DNA of 64,000 bases from Negadavirga shengliensis (GTDB taxonomy: Bacteria > Bacteroidota > Bacteroidia > Cytophagales > Cyclobacteriaceae): the NCBI RefSeq assembly GCF_042652345.1, contig NZ_JBHSJJ010000004.1, positions 186,001 through 250,000 on the forward strand, read 5' to 3'. A program made the translations under genes and the position numbers. Numbering within the stretch: the first letter of the stretch is position 1; every line of letters begins with the position of its first letter. This document shows positions 26,903 through 36,380 of this stretch, piece after piece. Under the pieces are notes generated by a model. The model ran no database searches. It had not been told where the DNA came from and worked only from the letters and a program-made list of their open reading frames with translations.

Positions 26903-27467
26903 GATCCCTTGGTGTTAACATTTTCCTCAATTTCAGCCGGGCCCGGGAAAGATTTGACTTGGACGTGCCAATGGATATTTCCAACATGTCGGCGATTTCT
27001 TCATGACTATACCCTTCCATGACATAAAGGTTGAAAACTGTGCGGTACGCGGAGGGTAATGACTGTACAACCGTAACGATATGTGTATATTCCAGCTCGC
27101 TGATGATGTTTTTTTGTAGATCTGGCATTTCAGGTATCAGTTCCAATCCTACCTGATTTGCATGCTTTAGGTTTTTCTTATAATGGTTTAGCGCAGCATT
27201 GATGAGTATTTTTCTGAACCAAGCGGTAAAGGACCTTTCTCTGTCATATTGTTGGATATGGGAAAATAACTTCATGAATCCATCGTGTAAGATTTCAAGT
27301 GCCTCTTCCCTGTGGGCCGAATACCGCAGACAAATGCTCATTCCATAGCTGTAATATGTTTTATACAGCGATTCCTGACATTTCCGGTCTTCTTTGGCCG
27401 CTCCGTCCAATATTTTTGCAGTTGGTTTTTGTTCCACAGTTCCTGGGGATTGCATCAGTCCATACAA
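26874..27467 (-). CDS. ECF-type sigma-70 family RNA polymerase sigma factor
   Basis: A 197-residue sigma factor. Region 2 is KTYYSYGMSICLRYSAHREEALEILHDGFMKLFSHIQQYDRERSFTAWFRKILINAALNHYKK. Region 4 is LPSAYRTVFNLYVMEGYSHEEIADMLEISIGTSKSNLSRARLKLRKML. An alternative start is the ATG four codons in. It is co-transcribed with the overlapping downstream gene, whose N terminus looks like an anti-sigma segment. Its targets are unknown. Confidence 0.92.
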   Translation of the reverse strand: MYGLMQSPGTVEQKPTAKILDGAAKEDRKCQESLYKTYYSYGMSICLRYSAHREEALEILHDGFMKLFSHIQQYDRERSFTAWFRKILINAALNHYKKNLKHANQVGLELIPEMPDLQKNIISELEYTHIVTVVQSLPSAYRTVFNLYVMEGYSHEEIADMLEISIGTSKSNLSRARLKLRKMLTPRDHEKAYIRHE

Positions 27468-27693
27468 CCATTATTCGCTAATGGTTGCGTGGTACAGATA
27501 TTAATTTACAAAATAAAAAGCTGAATATTAGTGGGTCGCAAAAATGGTTGGTGATCCATTGCGTTTCCCTGCCATTTTTTGGAAGGTAAAAGCGTTCTGA
27601 AAAAAAATATTTTTTTTGTGTTTTTCAGGACAAAATCCAAACGGGTTCCGTCATGTTAAATAAAGCAGGTTGTTGTGATTAATGCTCTGAAAA

Positions 27694-27963
27694 ATGAAGA
27701 ATAAACTACTGTTTCTGCCGGATATTTTTTTTGTGCTGCTATTGATTATGAGCTGTGAGCGGGCCAGTTTGGAAAATCTCAGAAATGAAGCCATGAAAAG
27801 TTCAAATGTACCTGGATACAGTGACTTTCATTTTTCTAAGAATAATTTAACAACATATCAGCTGACCATAGAAAAGCAGGTTTTCGATTGGGAGAAATTG
27901 TCATATAAAGCCAAAGAATATTTAGAAAAAATAAAACTGAAAGCAGAAGACTATCAAGAGTAA
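27694..27963 (+). CDS. Small hypothetical lipoprotein
   Basis: An 89-residue protein with a hydrophobic N terminus (PDIFFVLLLIMSC), giving a lipobox-like IMSC at residue 21 and then ERASLENLRNEA. The rest is polar with a helical C terminus (YKAKEYLEKIKLKAEDYQE). I do not recognise the family. It is divergent from the sigma-factor operon and followed by a terminator, so it is a single gene. Confidence 0.55.
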   Translation: MKNKLLFLPDIFFVLLLIMSCERASLENLRNEAMKSSNVPGYSDFHFSKNNLTTYQLTIEKQVFDWEKLSYKAKEYLEKIKLKAEDYQE

Positions 27964-27990
27964 GTTGGTGATTTTTTAATACTATTTTGA

Positions 27991-28023
27991 AAAAGGGTAA
28001 GTGTCTGTGCGCTTACCTTTTTT
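27991..28023 (+). terminator. Rho-independent terminator
   Basis: Stem GGTAAG / CTTACC, extended by flanking A/T pairs, with a short loop and then seven T. It lies 28 bases after the stop of the small lipoprotein. Confidence 0.8.
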
Positions 28024-28151
28024 CTCAGATGCCGGTTGAAAGGAATGTAAGATTTTGTTTGTTAAAACAATGTGCTGCCGTATTTTTGAAAAAGACCGTG
28101 CGTGATTGTAAAAAAATCCCAGGTATAACCATTTATCTCTTATAAACCTTA

Positions 28152-28967
28152 TTGAAAATGACCATTCAATTCTTTGCTCCGCAGTGGGGCAATACCCTTC
28201 CATTTGAAACTTTTTGCCGTAATGTTAAAGAAGCGGGCTACCATGGTGTGGAGACGGCTTTGCCCTTCGAAGAAAAAGAGAAACGCGAAATGATGGCGGT
28301 GTTGAAAGCCCATGAACTGGAACTGGTGGGACAGTATTTTCAATCATTCGAAAGTGATTTGAAGACGCATGCGGAAAATTATGAAAGGTACCTTCGCCAT
28401 TTGATAGAGGCTGCCCCCGTGTTGATCAATTGCCAGACCGGCAAGGATTATTTTTCTTATGACCAAAACAAAGCTTTGTTTGAGCTGGCAGGAAAACTGT
28501 CCGGGGAGAGTGGCATTCCCATCATCCATGAAACCCATAGAGGTAAATGCCTTTTTGCCGCTTCCATAGCCAGGACTTACTTTTCCAGTTTGCCGGATAT
28601 CCGTATCTGTCTGGACATTTCCCACTGGTGCAACGTGCATGAGTCGCTGCTTGCTGACCAGGAAGAAGCGGTATCCATGGCCATCTCCAGGACGGACCAT
28701 ATCCATAGCAGGGTAGGGTATGCCGAAGGTCCCCAGGTCAATGATCCCCGGGCTCCGGAGTGGTCGGAGGCCCTGGAAGCCCATCTGGGCTGGTGGGACA
28801 GGGTAGTGGACAGGCACCGGGAAAAAGGAACTGTTTTAACCGTTACAACAGAGTTTGGCCCTTTGCCTTATATGCCTACCGTTCCTTATACCCAAATGCC
28901 CGTAGCCAACCAATGGGAAATCAATGTATACATGATGAATTTACTGAAAAAACGTTATGGGGTTTAG
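28152..28967 (+). CDS. Sugar phosphate isomerase/epimerase family protein (AP endonuclease 2-like TIM barrel)
   Basis: A 271-residue TIM barrel of the xylose-isomerase-like superfamily, without a signal peptide. Metal-site blocks are VETALPFEEKEKREMM, IPIIHETHRGK (Glu ligand), ICLDISHWCNVHESL (Asp and His), HIHSRVGYAEGPQVNDPR and TTEFGPLPYMP (Glu). It would isomerise or epimerise a sugar in the cytosol; the substrate is unknown. It is not obviously in an operon. The nearest downstream gene starts about 390 bases away. Confidence 0.85.
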   Translation: MKMTIQFFAPQWGNTLPFETFCRNVKEAGYHGVETALPFEEKEKREMMAVLKAHELELVGQYFQSFESDLKTHAENYERYLRHLIEAAPVLINCQTGKDYFSYDQNKALFELAGKLSGESGIPIIHETHRGKCLFAASIARTYFSSLPDIRICLDISHWCNVHESLLADQEEAVSMAISRTDHIHSRVGYAEGPQVNDPRAPEWSEALEAHLGWWDRVVDRHREKGTVLTVTTEFGPLPYMPTVPYTQMPVANQWEINVYMMNLLKKRYGV

Positions 28968-29360
28968 GCTGATGACAATCGTTGTCTGCATTTGTCGGGA
29001 ATCTTCATGAGCGTCTGAGACAGAGCCTGTTTTATAAGGGAAAGCGATGAATCCCACAGCATGTGTGAAGGGATCCGGAAAGTCGGGAATAAGGGGCCTT
29101 TGCAAAGAGTCCAACAGCTGCCGGATCTGAATTGGATCATTTGGCAGAAGATCCGGGGAAAACCCGAAACCTGTACGAAACCGGAAGGAAGTTAAGGGAA
29201 AATCTTTTGGACAAACGGTGTGATCATTTAAGCACAATCCCTTAAATTTGGGTTATGCCCCTATTAAAAAATCCTATTGGCAGTACTGATTTAGTTCCAT
29301 TTATATTTTGCAAATTATCCTTTTGGATGTTAATTGCGACGTTACTTATTTCAATGACAA
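28968..29360. other. Intergenic region, no supported gene
   Basis: About 390 bases between the isomerase and the cytochrome-containing lipoprotein. A 98-codon minus-strand frame overlaps it, but it lacks recognisable features and runs into the isomerase gene, so I did not accept it. The promoter of the catabolic cluster probably lies in the last 100 AT-rich bases. Confidence 0.4.
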
Positions 29361-32165
29361 ATGATTGATCTGTTGCTTGCTTACTCAAGAGCACAAAAAA
29401 AGCCCTTTAGAAGACGTTTATCCAATACTCCGCTTCAGTTTATCATCCTCTGTATTTTGCTCATTTCTGCCTGCAGAGAGGAACCCACCATTACCTCGGT
29501 AAATTTTGAGGAAGAGGAATTCGCCGATTTTGTGGAACCGGATTTCCCTTATATCACCACTTCTATGGACGCAAGGGCATTGGGTGCCGGTTTTCCGGAT
29601 GACAATATCTCAGCCAGAAGCATTGCTCTTCGTTTGGGAAATGATGCCTATGCCTGTTTTGATACCGACATGCTGCGCTGGTCGGTGGCCTGGACCGGGG
29701 ATTTTCTTCCCATGGTTACCATGGCACAGATATCTTACAACGATTTTTACGAAAAGAAAAACCGGATTCCTGTAATTGGAGGCGATCCCCAATTGGCCAC
29801 TGGACTTTATCCGGGTTGGTTCGGACAAAACCCCGATTTTTCGGACCCAAGGCCACCCGCTCCTGATCCTGAAAGCCCGTCCTGGGGCCCTATTCCAGAA
29901 GATATCGGCCGGTGGAACGGCATTTATGTACTGGGAAATGAAACAGTGATGTCTTATGTGGTAAAGGGCACGGATGTTTTTGAAAAGCCCGGTAGCCTGG
30001 TAAAAGACGGGGTAACAGCCTTTACCAGAACCTTCAGGATAGCTCCTTCCGGCGAGTCGCTTTCCATGGTAGCCGCTGAAATCAGGGAAGGTAGCAACGC
30101 CGAAAATCAGGGGAAAAAGGCTTTGGTTTACCGGGATGGCCGTTATACCGGTGCCGTCCTCTCCGGAAATACACAGGGCGTTGAACTTCAGGTTATTGAT
30201 GACCGGTACCTGGTCATGCAGCTGGCGCCCGGTGATGAGGACCGGGAGTTTACCCTTATTTTGCTTCAGGCCCCGGAAGGCAGGGAAGACTTGTTGGATA
30301 AGATGGCTTCCGGGGTGATGCCTGAGATGCCTGATTTTCAAAAGGGAGGCAAAAGTCTTTGGTCAGAGAAAGTACTGACCAGAGGGCAGCTTTCGCCGGA
30401 TACGGCAGCTTATGTAACAGATATGCTTACCCTACCTGTGCCCAATCCCTGGTCCAGAAACGTGCGGGTGGTTGACGTCGCCTTTTTTGACGGCAACAAG
30501 GCGGCCTTGGTGACTTTTGAGGGGGATGTATGGCTGGTGGATGGCATTGATGACAAGCTGCGCCGTTTGGAATGGAGGCGGTATGCCTCCGGACTGTATG
30601 AGCCGCAGAGCATTGAGGTGAAGGACGGTGAAATTTATGTATTTGGGAAAGAAGGCATTGTAAAGTTCCATGACCTGAACGGAGATGGGGAGGCAGATTA
30701 TTATGAGAACTTTTCACATCTGATGGCGCAGTCAATAGAAACCCGCGAATGGGCCAGCGACATGGTGGCTGCACCGGATGGCAGTTTTTACGTAGCCAAG
30801 TTCGGCGCCCTGGATATGGGGCCGGAAACATCCTCTCCAAAAAGAATTACAGGATTTAGGGACGGATCCCAGCATGCAGGATCTATATTGAAAGTTTCGG
30901 CAGATGGGCGGTCCATTGAGACTTATGCTTCAGGGTTCAGGGGACCTTATATGGGAATTCACCCCGAAACCGGCATCATATCCGCCTCGGATCAACAAGG
31001 CAACTATATGCCTTCCACACCGGTCATGTTGGTAAAGAAGGGGGATTACTATGGTGTTCCCGCCACGGCGCATCGTGAGGATGTGGAGGATTTGGCCATA
31101 ACACCCACTACGGTATGGATACCCCATGCAGAAGACCGTTCCGGCATTAGCCAGGTTTGGCTCACTGGAAATAAGATGGGCCCGTTAAACAATCAACTTA
31201 TCCATTTTTCCTATGGGCGTCCGGGGCTGTTTCGCGTGATGCTGGACAGTACTTCGCGGGGGCTGCAGGGCGCAGTTTCCGTGATCGATGCCCATTATCC
31301 CGCACCCACTATGAAAGGAGCGGTCAATCCCCTGGACGGCCAACTTTATATTACCGGCTTTTCACTTTGGGGTCACAATTCCAATACCTTGAGCGCCTTT
31401 CTCAGGTTGAGGTATACGGGAAAGGAAAGTGTGTTTCCGGAAAAATTCCAGGCGAGGGAAGGGGGGATCATGCTCCGTTTCGGCACGGAACTGGATGAAT
31501 CCACGGCTACAGACGTGAGCAATTATGCGGTAAAACGGTGGAACTACCAACGTACCGAGAAATACGGATCAGGACATTTTAAGCCGGACGGTTCGGTGGG
31601 CGAGGAACACCTACCGGTACTGGGTGCCTATCTTTCCAATGACAGGAAGGCTTTATTTTTGGCAGTCCCTGAAATGGAGAAAGTCATGCAGATGGAATTA
31701 GCCTACCGGCTAAAGACTGCCAAAGGCAAAGATGTTAAGGATGTATTATGGCTGACCGTCAATGACCTGGACCAGCCGGATTTGCTTGCCGAGGGATTTG
31801 GTGAAGTGGATTGGATAAGCCTGGTGGCCAACTATGATCCGGCCATGGCCTTACATGGAAAAGAGGAGGCCGCCACCACGGTAAGGGGCGAAGAACTGTT
31901 CGTTAAAATGGGATGTATTGCCTGTCATGCTGTAGATGGCAAAGGTGATGGTAAAATAGGTCCTGGTATGAAGGGCCTGCTTGGTTCTGAGAGGCAATTC
32001 AAGGATGGGTCCAATGCCATAGCCGATGAAGATTATATCAGAGAGTCCATTGTTGCGCCCGGTGAAAAAGTGGTGAAAGGCTTCGAAGGAGAAATGCCTT
32101 CCTTTTTAGGCGTCATATCCGATGGGGACTTGGAATCACTGGTAATGTATATCCGATCCTTATAG
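29361..32165 (+). CDS. DUF6797-like / beta-propeller lipoprotein with C-terminal cytochrome c
   Basis: A 934-residue secreted protein. A hydrophobic stretch near residue 30 ends in a lipobox (ISAC). The N-terminal part (ALGAGFPDDNISARSIALRLGNDAYACFDTDMLRWSVAWTGDFL) matches the DUF6797-type domain of heme- and PQQ-like proteins. The middle (NVRVVDVAFFDGNKAALVTFEGDVWLVDGIDD, DLNGDGEADYYENF) looks like a sorbosone/glucose dehydrogenase-type beta-propeller. The last 100 residues hold MGCIACHAVDGKGDGKIGPG, a CxxCH class I cytochrome c. It probably oxidises a sugar or polyol and passes electrons out. It opens a cluster with sulfatases. Confidence 0.8.
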   Translation: MIDLLLAYSRAQKKPFRRRLSNTPLQFIILCILLISACREEPTITSVNFEEEEFADFVEPDFPYITTSMDARALGAGFPDDNISARSIALRLGNDAYACFDTDMLRWSVAWTGDFLPMVTMAQISYNDFYEKKNRIPVIGGDPQLATGLYPGWFGQNPDFSDPRPPAPDPESPSWGPIPEDIGRWNGIYVLGNETVMSYVVKGTDVFEKPGSLVKDGVTAFTRTFRIAPSGESLSMVAAEIREGSNAENQGKKALVYRDGRYTGAVLSGNTQGVELQVIDDRYLVMQLAPGDEDREFTLILLQAPEGREDLLDKMASGVMPEMPDFQKGGKSLWSEKVLTRGQLSPDTAAYVTDMLTLPVPNPWSRNVRVVDVAFFDGNKAALVTFEGDVWLVDGIDDKLRRLEWRRYASGLYEPQSIEVKDGEIYVFGKEGIVKFHDLNGDGEADYYENFSHLMAQSIETREWASDMVAAPDGSFYVAKFGALDMGPETSSPKRITGFRDGSQHAGSILKVSADGRSIETYASGFRGPYMGIHPETGIISASDQQGNYMPSTPVMLVKKGDYYGVPATAHREDVEDLAITPTTVWIPHAEDRSGISQVWLTGNKMGPLNNQLIHFSYGRPGLFRVMLDSTSRGLQGAVSVIDAHYPAPTMKGAVNPLDGQLYITGFSLWGHNSNTLSAFLRLRYTGKESVFPEKFQAREGGIMLRFGTELDESTATDVSNYAVKRWNYQRTEKYGSGHFKPDGSVGEEHLPVLGAYLSNDRKALFLAVPEMEKVMQMELAYRLKTAKGKDVKDVLWLTVNDLDQPDLLAEGFGEVDWISLVANYDPAMALHGKEEAATTVRGEELFVKMGCIACHAVDGKGDGKIGPGMKGLLGSERQFKDGSNAIADEDYIRESIVAPGEKVVKGFEGEMPSFLGVISDGDLESLVMYIRSL

Positions 32166-32303
32166 CCTGCGGCGAACCGGAGCTCCATTCAGGAGATTTA
32201 CTTGCGGAATCGAAAGTTATTTGGAATATGAGCCCAGCATTAGCTTGATTGTCTTATTTAATACCCATCTGATAACAATTTAACCCATCAACCTGTATAA
32301 AAA

Positions 32304-33854
32304 ATGGAGAAAACCAGTATCTGGAAATTACCCGGTTTTTTGATCTGCATTTGGACTTTTTGTGCTTGTACCCACCCGACTACTGATGGTTCCGAGGCCC
32401 TACCCAATATCGTCATCATTTACATGGATGACCTTGGATATGGGGATGTGGGTGCTTATGGGGCCACGGAGATCAATACACCCAATATGGACAGGCTGGC
32501 CAATGGCGGGGTGCGTTTTACCAATGGTTATGCCACTTCGGCGACATGCACTCCAAGCCGGTACGCTATCCTGACAGGTAGGTATCCCTGGCGGAACAGC
32601 GAAGCCAAAATTCTGTCCGGCACTGCCCCCTTATTGATCAGCACCGACCAGTTGACTTTGCCCAAAATGCTGAAGGAGAGGGGATACCATACAGGAGTAG
32701 TGGGTAAATGGCATCTGGGGTTGGGAATGGGGAATGTAGACTGGAACCAACGCATAAGCCCAGGACCCAATGAAGTAGGATTTGACTATGCCTATATCAT
32801 GGCCGCCACACAGGACAGGGTTCCCACGGTATACATTGAAAATGGGCAGGTAGAAGGTCTGGACCCGAATGATCCTATTCAGGTGGATTATGACAACAAC
32901 TTTGAGGGGGAACCCACTGGCAGGGATAATCCCGAATTGTTGCGGGTGAAATGGCATCATGGCCACAACAACAGCATTGTGAACGGTATACCTCGTATCG
33001 GCTTTATGAAAGGCGGAGAAGCCGCCAAATGGGTGGATGAGGAAATGGCCGATAATTTTCTCGAAAAGGCCCAGCGCTATGTAAGAAACCATAAAGACCA
33101 ACCCTTTTTCCTTTATTATGCCCTTCAGCAACCCCATGTTCCCCGTACACCTCATCCCCGTTTTGAGGGGCTGTCCGGGATGGGCCCCCGGGGAGATGTC
33201 ATCCTCGAGGCGGACTGGTGTATCGGTGAATTCCTTCAGACGCTGGAAGAAGAAGGTTTGATGGAGAACACCCTGATTGTTTTTAGCAGTGATAATGGAC
33301 CGGTATTGAATGACGGTTATTACGATGATGCAGTCGAAAAACTGGGGAATCATGTCCCTAGGGGGCCGTTAAGGGGCGGAAAATACAGCCTTTTTGAAGC
33401 CGGCACCAGAGTGCCGTTTATCACTTATTGGCAAGGGAAAATCAAACCAAGCACCTCCGATGCCTTGGTGAGCCAGTTGGATTTGTTGAACGCGTTTGCC
33501 GCGTTGTCGGGCAGCGACCGGAGGAGTCAGGACGGGGAAAACCTGCTGGATGTCTTTCTGGGAAAGACGGAGCATGGAAGGGAAAACCTGGTGCTGGAAG
33601 CGACTACCCGTACCGCGCTCCGCCATAAAAACTGGATCATGATTCCCCCATACAAAGGGCCTCCGGTCAATGAACAGGTCAACATTGAACTGGGCAATGA
33701 TAAGGATTTCCAATTGTATGACCTCAGCCAGGATATCGGACAACAAAAAAACCTGGCTAAGGAAAATCCCGGGAAGTTGCGGGAACTTGTGGACCTGTTT
33801 GTCGGCATAAGAGGGGAGGGGTATGTGGACACGGAGGCGTTGGAGTTGAAATGA
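32304..33854 (+). CDS. Secreted S1-type sulfatase
   Basis: A 516-residue arylsulfatase-type enzyme with an N-terminal export signal (Cys-rich FCACTH; perhaps a lipoprotein). DD at residues 42-43 (IYMDDLGYGDVG) binds calcium. Cys82 in ATCTPSRYAILTGR is the formylglycine site. VVGKWHLG supplies the Lys/His, and VFSSDNGPVL the metal-binding Asp-Asn. It removes sulfate esters from a carbohydrate or other compound in the periplasm. It needs a formylglycine-generating or anaerobic maturase enzyme, which is not in this window. A terminator begins at its stop codon. Confidence 0.93.
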   Translation: MEKTSIWKLPGFLICIWTFCACTHPTTDGSEALPNIVIIYMDDLGYGDVGAYGATEINTPNMDRLANGGVRFTNGYATSATCTPSRYAILTGRYPWRNSEAKILSGTAPLLISTDQLTLPKMLKERGYHTGVVGKWHLGLGMGNVDWNQRISPGPNEVGFDYAYIMAATQDRVPTVYIENGQVEGLDPNDPIQVDYDNNFEGEPTGRDNPELLRVKWHHGHNNSIVNGIPRIGFMKGGEAAKWVDEEMADNFLEKAQRYVRNHKDQPFFLYYALQQPHVPRTPHPRFEGLSGMGPRGDVILEADWCIGEFLQTLEEEGLMENTLIVFSSDNGPVLNDGYYDDAVEKLGNHVPRGPLRGGKYSLFEAGTRVPFITYWQGKIKPSTSDALVSQLDLLNAFAALSGSDRRSQDGENLLDVFLGKTEHGRENLVLEATTRTALRHKNWIMIPPYKGPPVNEQVNIELGNDKDFQLYDLSQDIGQQKNLAKENPGKLRELVDLFVGIRGEGYVDTEALELK

Positions 33855-33893
33855 CCCACTCCTTCGGTCTCTTCCTGAGAGGGGTGGGTTTTA
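33854..33893 (+). terminator. Terminator hairpin after first sulfatase gene
   Basis: Arms ACCCACTCC and GGGGTGGGTT separated by about 18 bases, followed by TTAT. The hairpin starts at the last base of the sulfatase stop codon, so the two sulfatase genes may be separate transcripts or partly attenuated. Confidence 0.6.
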
Positions 33894-34003
33894 TCATTGG
33901 AGCGGAGCACGGTGAGCTGGGAAATCGAAATCAAGATAAAATGGGTATTGCTTTCATGCAGGATATAGATGGGTAAATAGGTTTACATTTATAAAAGGTC
34001 AAA

Positions 34004-36058
34004 ATGAAAAAGAAACTGTTTTTGATGACGCTGGGCTGGGGCTGGATTACCTGCTGTCTTATGGCAGCGCCTACGCCGCCGTACCAGAAAAAACCCAATA
34101 TTATTTTTATTCTCACGGATGACCTAGGTTATGGCGACCTGGGGGTCTTGTTTCAAAACCAGCGAAAGGAAGAGGGAAAACCTTACCATAGCACGCCAAA
34201 TCTGGACCGGATGGCTGAAGAAGGCATGGTGCTTACCAGGCATTATGTGCCGGCCCCGGTTTGCGCGCCATCCCGGGCATCTTTGTTCTTGGGCTTGCAT
34301 CAGGGACATGCGGAAGTGAGAAACAACCAGTTTGACAAGGCGCTTCCCGACAACCACACCCTTCCCTCAGTTCTCAGAGAAGCCGGGTATGCCACTGCCC
34401 TGATCGGTAAATACGGTTTGCAGGGCCTTGAGGGGGATAGTCCGTCAACATGGGAGGCTTATCCTACCAAGCGTGGTTTTGATTATTTTTTCGGTTATGT
34501 AAGACATACAGACGGGCATAACCATTATCCGGCCCATCAGGCACCCGATAGGCCTTCTGTGGAGCTGTATGAGGGCGAAAAAGAGATTTCTTCACAGCTT
34601 GAAGGCTGTTACACTACAGACCTTTTCACGGCCAGGGCCAAACAATATATCATTGAACATACCAAAGAAAGGGCTGGACAACCTTTTTTTCTTTTTCTTG
34701 CTCATGATACGCCCCATGCCGGGCTTCAGGTGGCATCTACGCCTTATCCCAAGGGGGGCGGGATCAACGGAGGGGTTCAGTGGATCGGTCAACCCGGCAA
34801 ATTCATCAACACGGCTACAGGAAAAGTGGACCGTTACATCCACCCGGATTATGCCGACAAAGATTGGCCTGAAGTGCATAAGAGATTTGCCAGTATGGTA
34901 AGAAGAATAGATGATACCATCGCCGATCTGAAACAACTGCTTGTCGATCTTGAAATAGATGAGGAAACCATGATCGTTTTTACCTCCGACAACGGTCCCC
35001 ATCATGAATCATATGGGTACGGGGATTATGCCCCCACTTTGTTCGAGAGTTTCGGGGTGATGGACGGCACCAAGCGGGATACTTGGGAAGGAGGTATCCG
35101 GGTGCCCACACTTGTGAGGTGGCCGGGAGTGATCGAAGGAGGGAGCGAAAATGACACCCCAACCGCCTTCCATGACTGGTTGGCTACCTTTGCGGACGTG
35201 GCCGGCTTACCTGCCCCCGCCAATACCGATGGGGTATCCATGATGCCTCTTTTGACAGGAGCGCCCGATCCGTTTGGTGGCAAGGTATACATTGAATACA
35301 CGGTGGGAGGCAGTACTCCGGATTATCCAAGTTTCGATGCCGCTCACAAAGGGCAAAAAAGAGGGGAAATGCAGGTGTTGTACCTTCATGGTTTTAAGGG
35401 CATCCGGTATGATATCCAGTCCCATCAGGATGATTTCAGGATCTATGACACGAAAAAGGACCCGAAGGAAACCGATGACCTTGCCGGTAGCACCCGGTTT
35501 TTCATTGACCTGCAACAGGAAATGAAAAATACGGTGCTTCAGTGGAGACGGCCCAATGAGAGCGCTGTGCGGCCTTATGATGATGAACCCATCCCCGCGG
35601 CCCATGTGGATGCCGAAATGAAAAAGGGATTGATGTTCAGGTCATATGAAGTTGCCGCGCCATGGGTACCGGACGTCAATACCCTCACCACAGCACCCAC
35701 CGAAATTAGGGATGGGAATTATCGGGATATAGAAGGAATCGCAGAAGGCGGGACAGTGGTGTATGAAGGTTATCTCAAGGTGGAAGAAGCAGGAAGCTAT
35801 ACGTTTAGCTTGAGATCCGATGCTTCGGTAGTGATGCATCTGCATGAGGCTTTGCTTTTTGATGCGGATAAAAATTATCATGGAGAAAGTTTGGAAGCCA
35901 AAGTCAACCTGAAGGCGGGGTACCACCCTTTTAGTCTCGTGTGCAAAACATCCAAAGGACAGGAGGCCGGTCCTTCGTTACAATGGAGCGGCCCTGGTTT
36001 TGGAATGCAGCCGCTGGAAAACAAGCAGGTTTATTATCCTGATTTTGGCAAAAAATAG
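34004..36058 (+). CDS. Secreted S1-type sulfatase with C-terminal PA14-like domain
   Basis: A 684-residue protein with a signal peptide (ending MAAP). FILTDDLGYGDLG carries the Asp pair at 39-40. Cys87 in PVCAPSRASLFLG is the formylglycine site. LIGKYGLQ and FTSDNGPHHESYG continue the metal and sulfate site. From about residue 575 a beta-sandwich (GGTVVYEGYLKVEEAGSYTFSLRSDASVVMHLHEALLF ... GYHPFSLVCKTSKG) looks like a PA14-like sugar-binding module, so the substrate is probably a polymer or glycan. It differs clearly from the preceding sulfatase and is not a recent duplicate. Confidence 0.92.
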   Translation: MKKKLFLMTLGWGWITCCLMAAPTPPYQKKPNIIFILTDDLGYGDLGVLFQNQRKEEGKPYHSTPNLDRMAEEGMVLTRHYVPAPVCAPSRASLFLGLHQGHAEVRNNQFDKALPDNHTLPSVLREAGYATALIGKYGLQGLEGDSPSTWEAYPTKRGFDYFFGYVRHTDGHNHYPAHQAPDRPSVELYEGEKEISSQLEGCYTTDLFTARAKQYIIEHTKERAGQPFFLFLAHDTPHAGLQVASTPYPKGGGINGGVQWIGQPGKFINTATGKVDRYIHPDYADKDWPEVHKRFASMVRRIDDTIADLKQLLVDLEIDEETMIVFTSDNGPHHESYGYGDYAPTLFESFGVMDGTKRDTWEGGIRVPTLVRWPGVIEGGSENDTPTAFHDWLATFADVAGLPAPANTDGVSMMPLLTGAPDPFGGKVYIEYTVGGSTPDYPSFDAAHKGQKRGEMQVLYLHGFKGIRYDIQSHQDDFRIYDTKKDPKETDDLAGSTRFFIDLQQEMKNTVLQWRRPNESAVRPYDDEPIPAAHVDAEMKKGLMFRSYEVAAPWVPDVNTLTTAPTEIRDGNYRDIEGIAEGGTVVYEGYLKVEEAGSYTFSLRSDASVVMHLHEALLFDADKNYHGESLEAKVNLKAGYHPFSLVCKTSKGQEAGPSLQWSGPGFGMQPLENKQVYYPDFGKK

Positions 36059-36380
36059 GGGGTGCTTTTAGGAAAAGGGTTTGCTGAATAGCCGGCTGCT
36101 CTGTGCAGAATTCCCGGTGCATTTGCTTTATTCCTTTATTTTTGTTTTAAAAATATAATAACACTGACAATTCTTTTCTAATGTATGGATCTCACCTTGG
36201 TCTGCACATTGGATAAAACGGTTATCGCCTATTCCCAAAATAAGATTACCCGGCTTTTCCGAAGGAATAGGTTGGGCCAGGAGTCTTCCGAACCGTATAT
36301 ATGCAGTGACAAAAAGTTGGATAAATATTTTTTGGAATTTTGGTAAAATATGGGGAATTTATCCGTTCAATGATAGAACT
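36059..36380. other. Intergenic region before the nitrilase gene
   Basis: About 320 bases. The frame of the following gene is open here from 36306, but the extra residues have no signal-peptide character and precede the Tat signal, so I treat them as untranslated. No other element was identified. Confidence 0.4.

Noticed and set aside
28941..29237. A 98-codon minus-strand frame in an intergenic region
   Set aside because: It runs into the 3' end of the isomerase gene, has no recognisable motif and no supporting regulatory context. A protein search could reopen this.
32631..33353. A 240-codon minus-strand frame
   Set aside because: It is antisense to the sulfatase gene, which has a full set of catalytic motifs.
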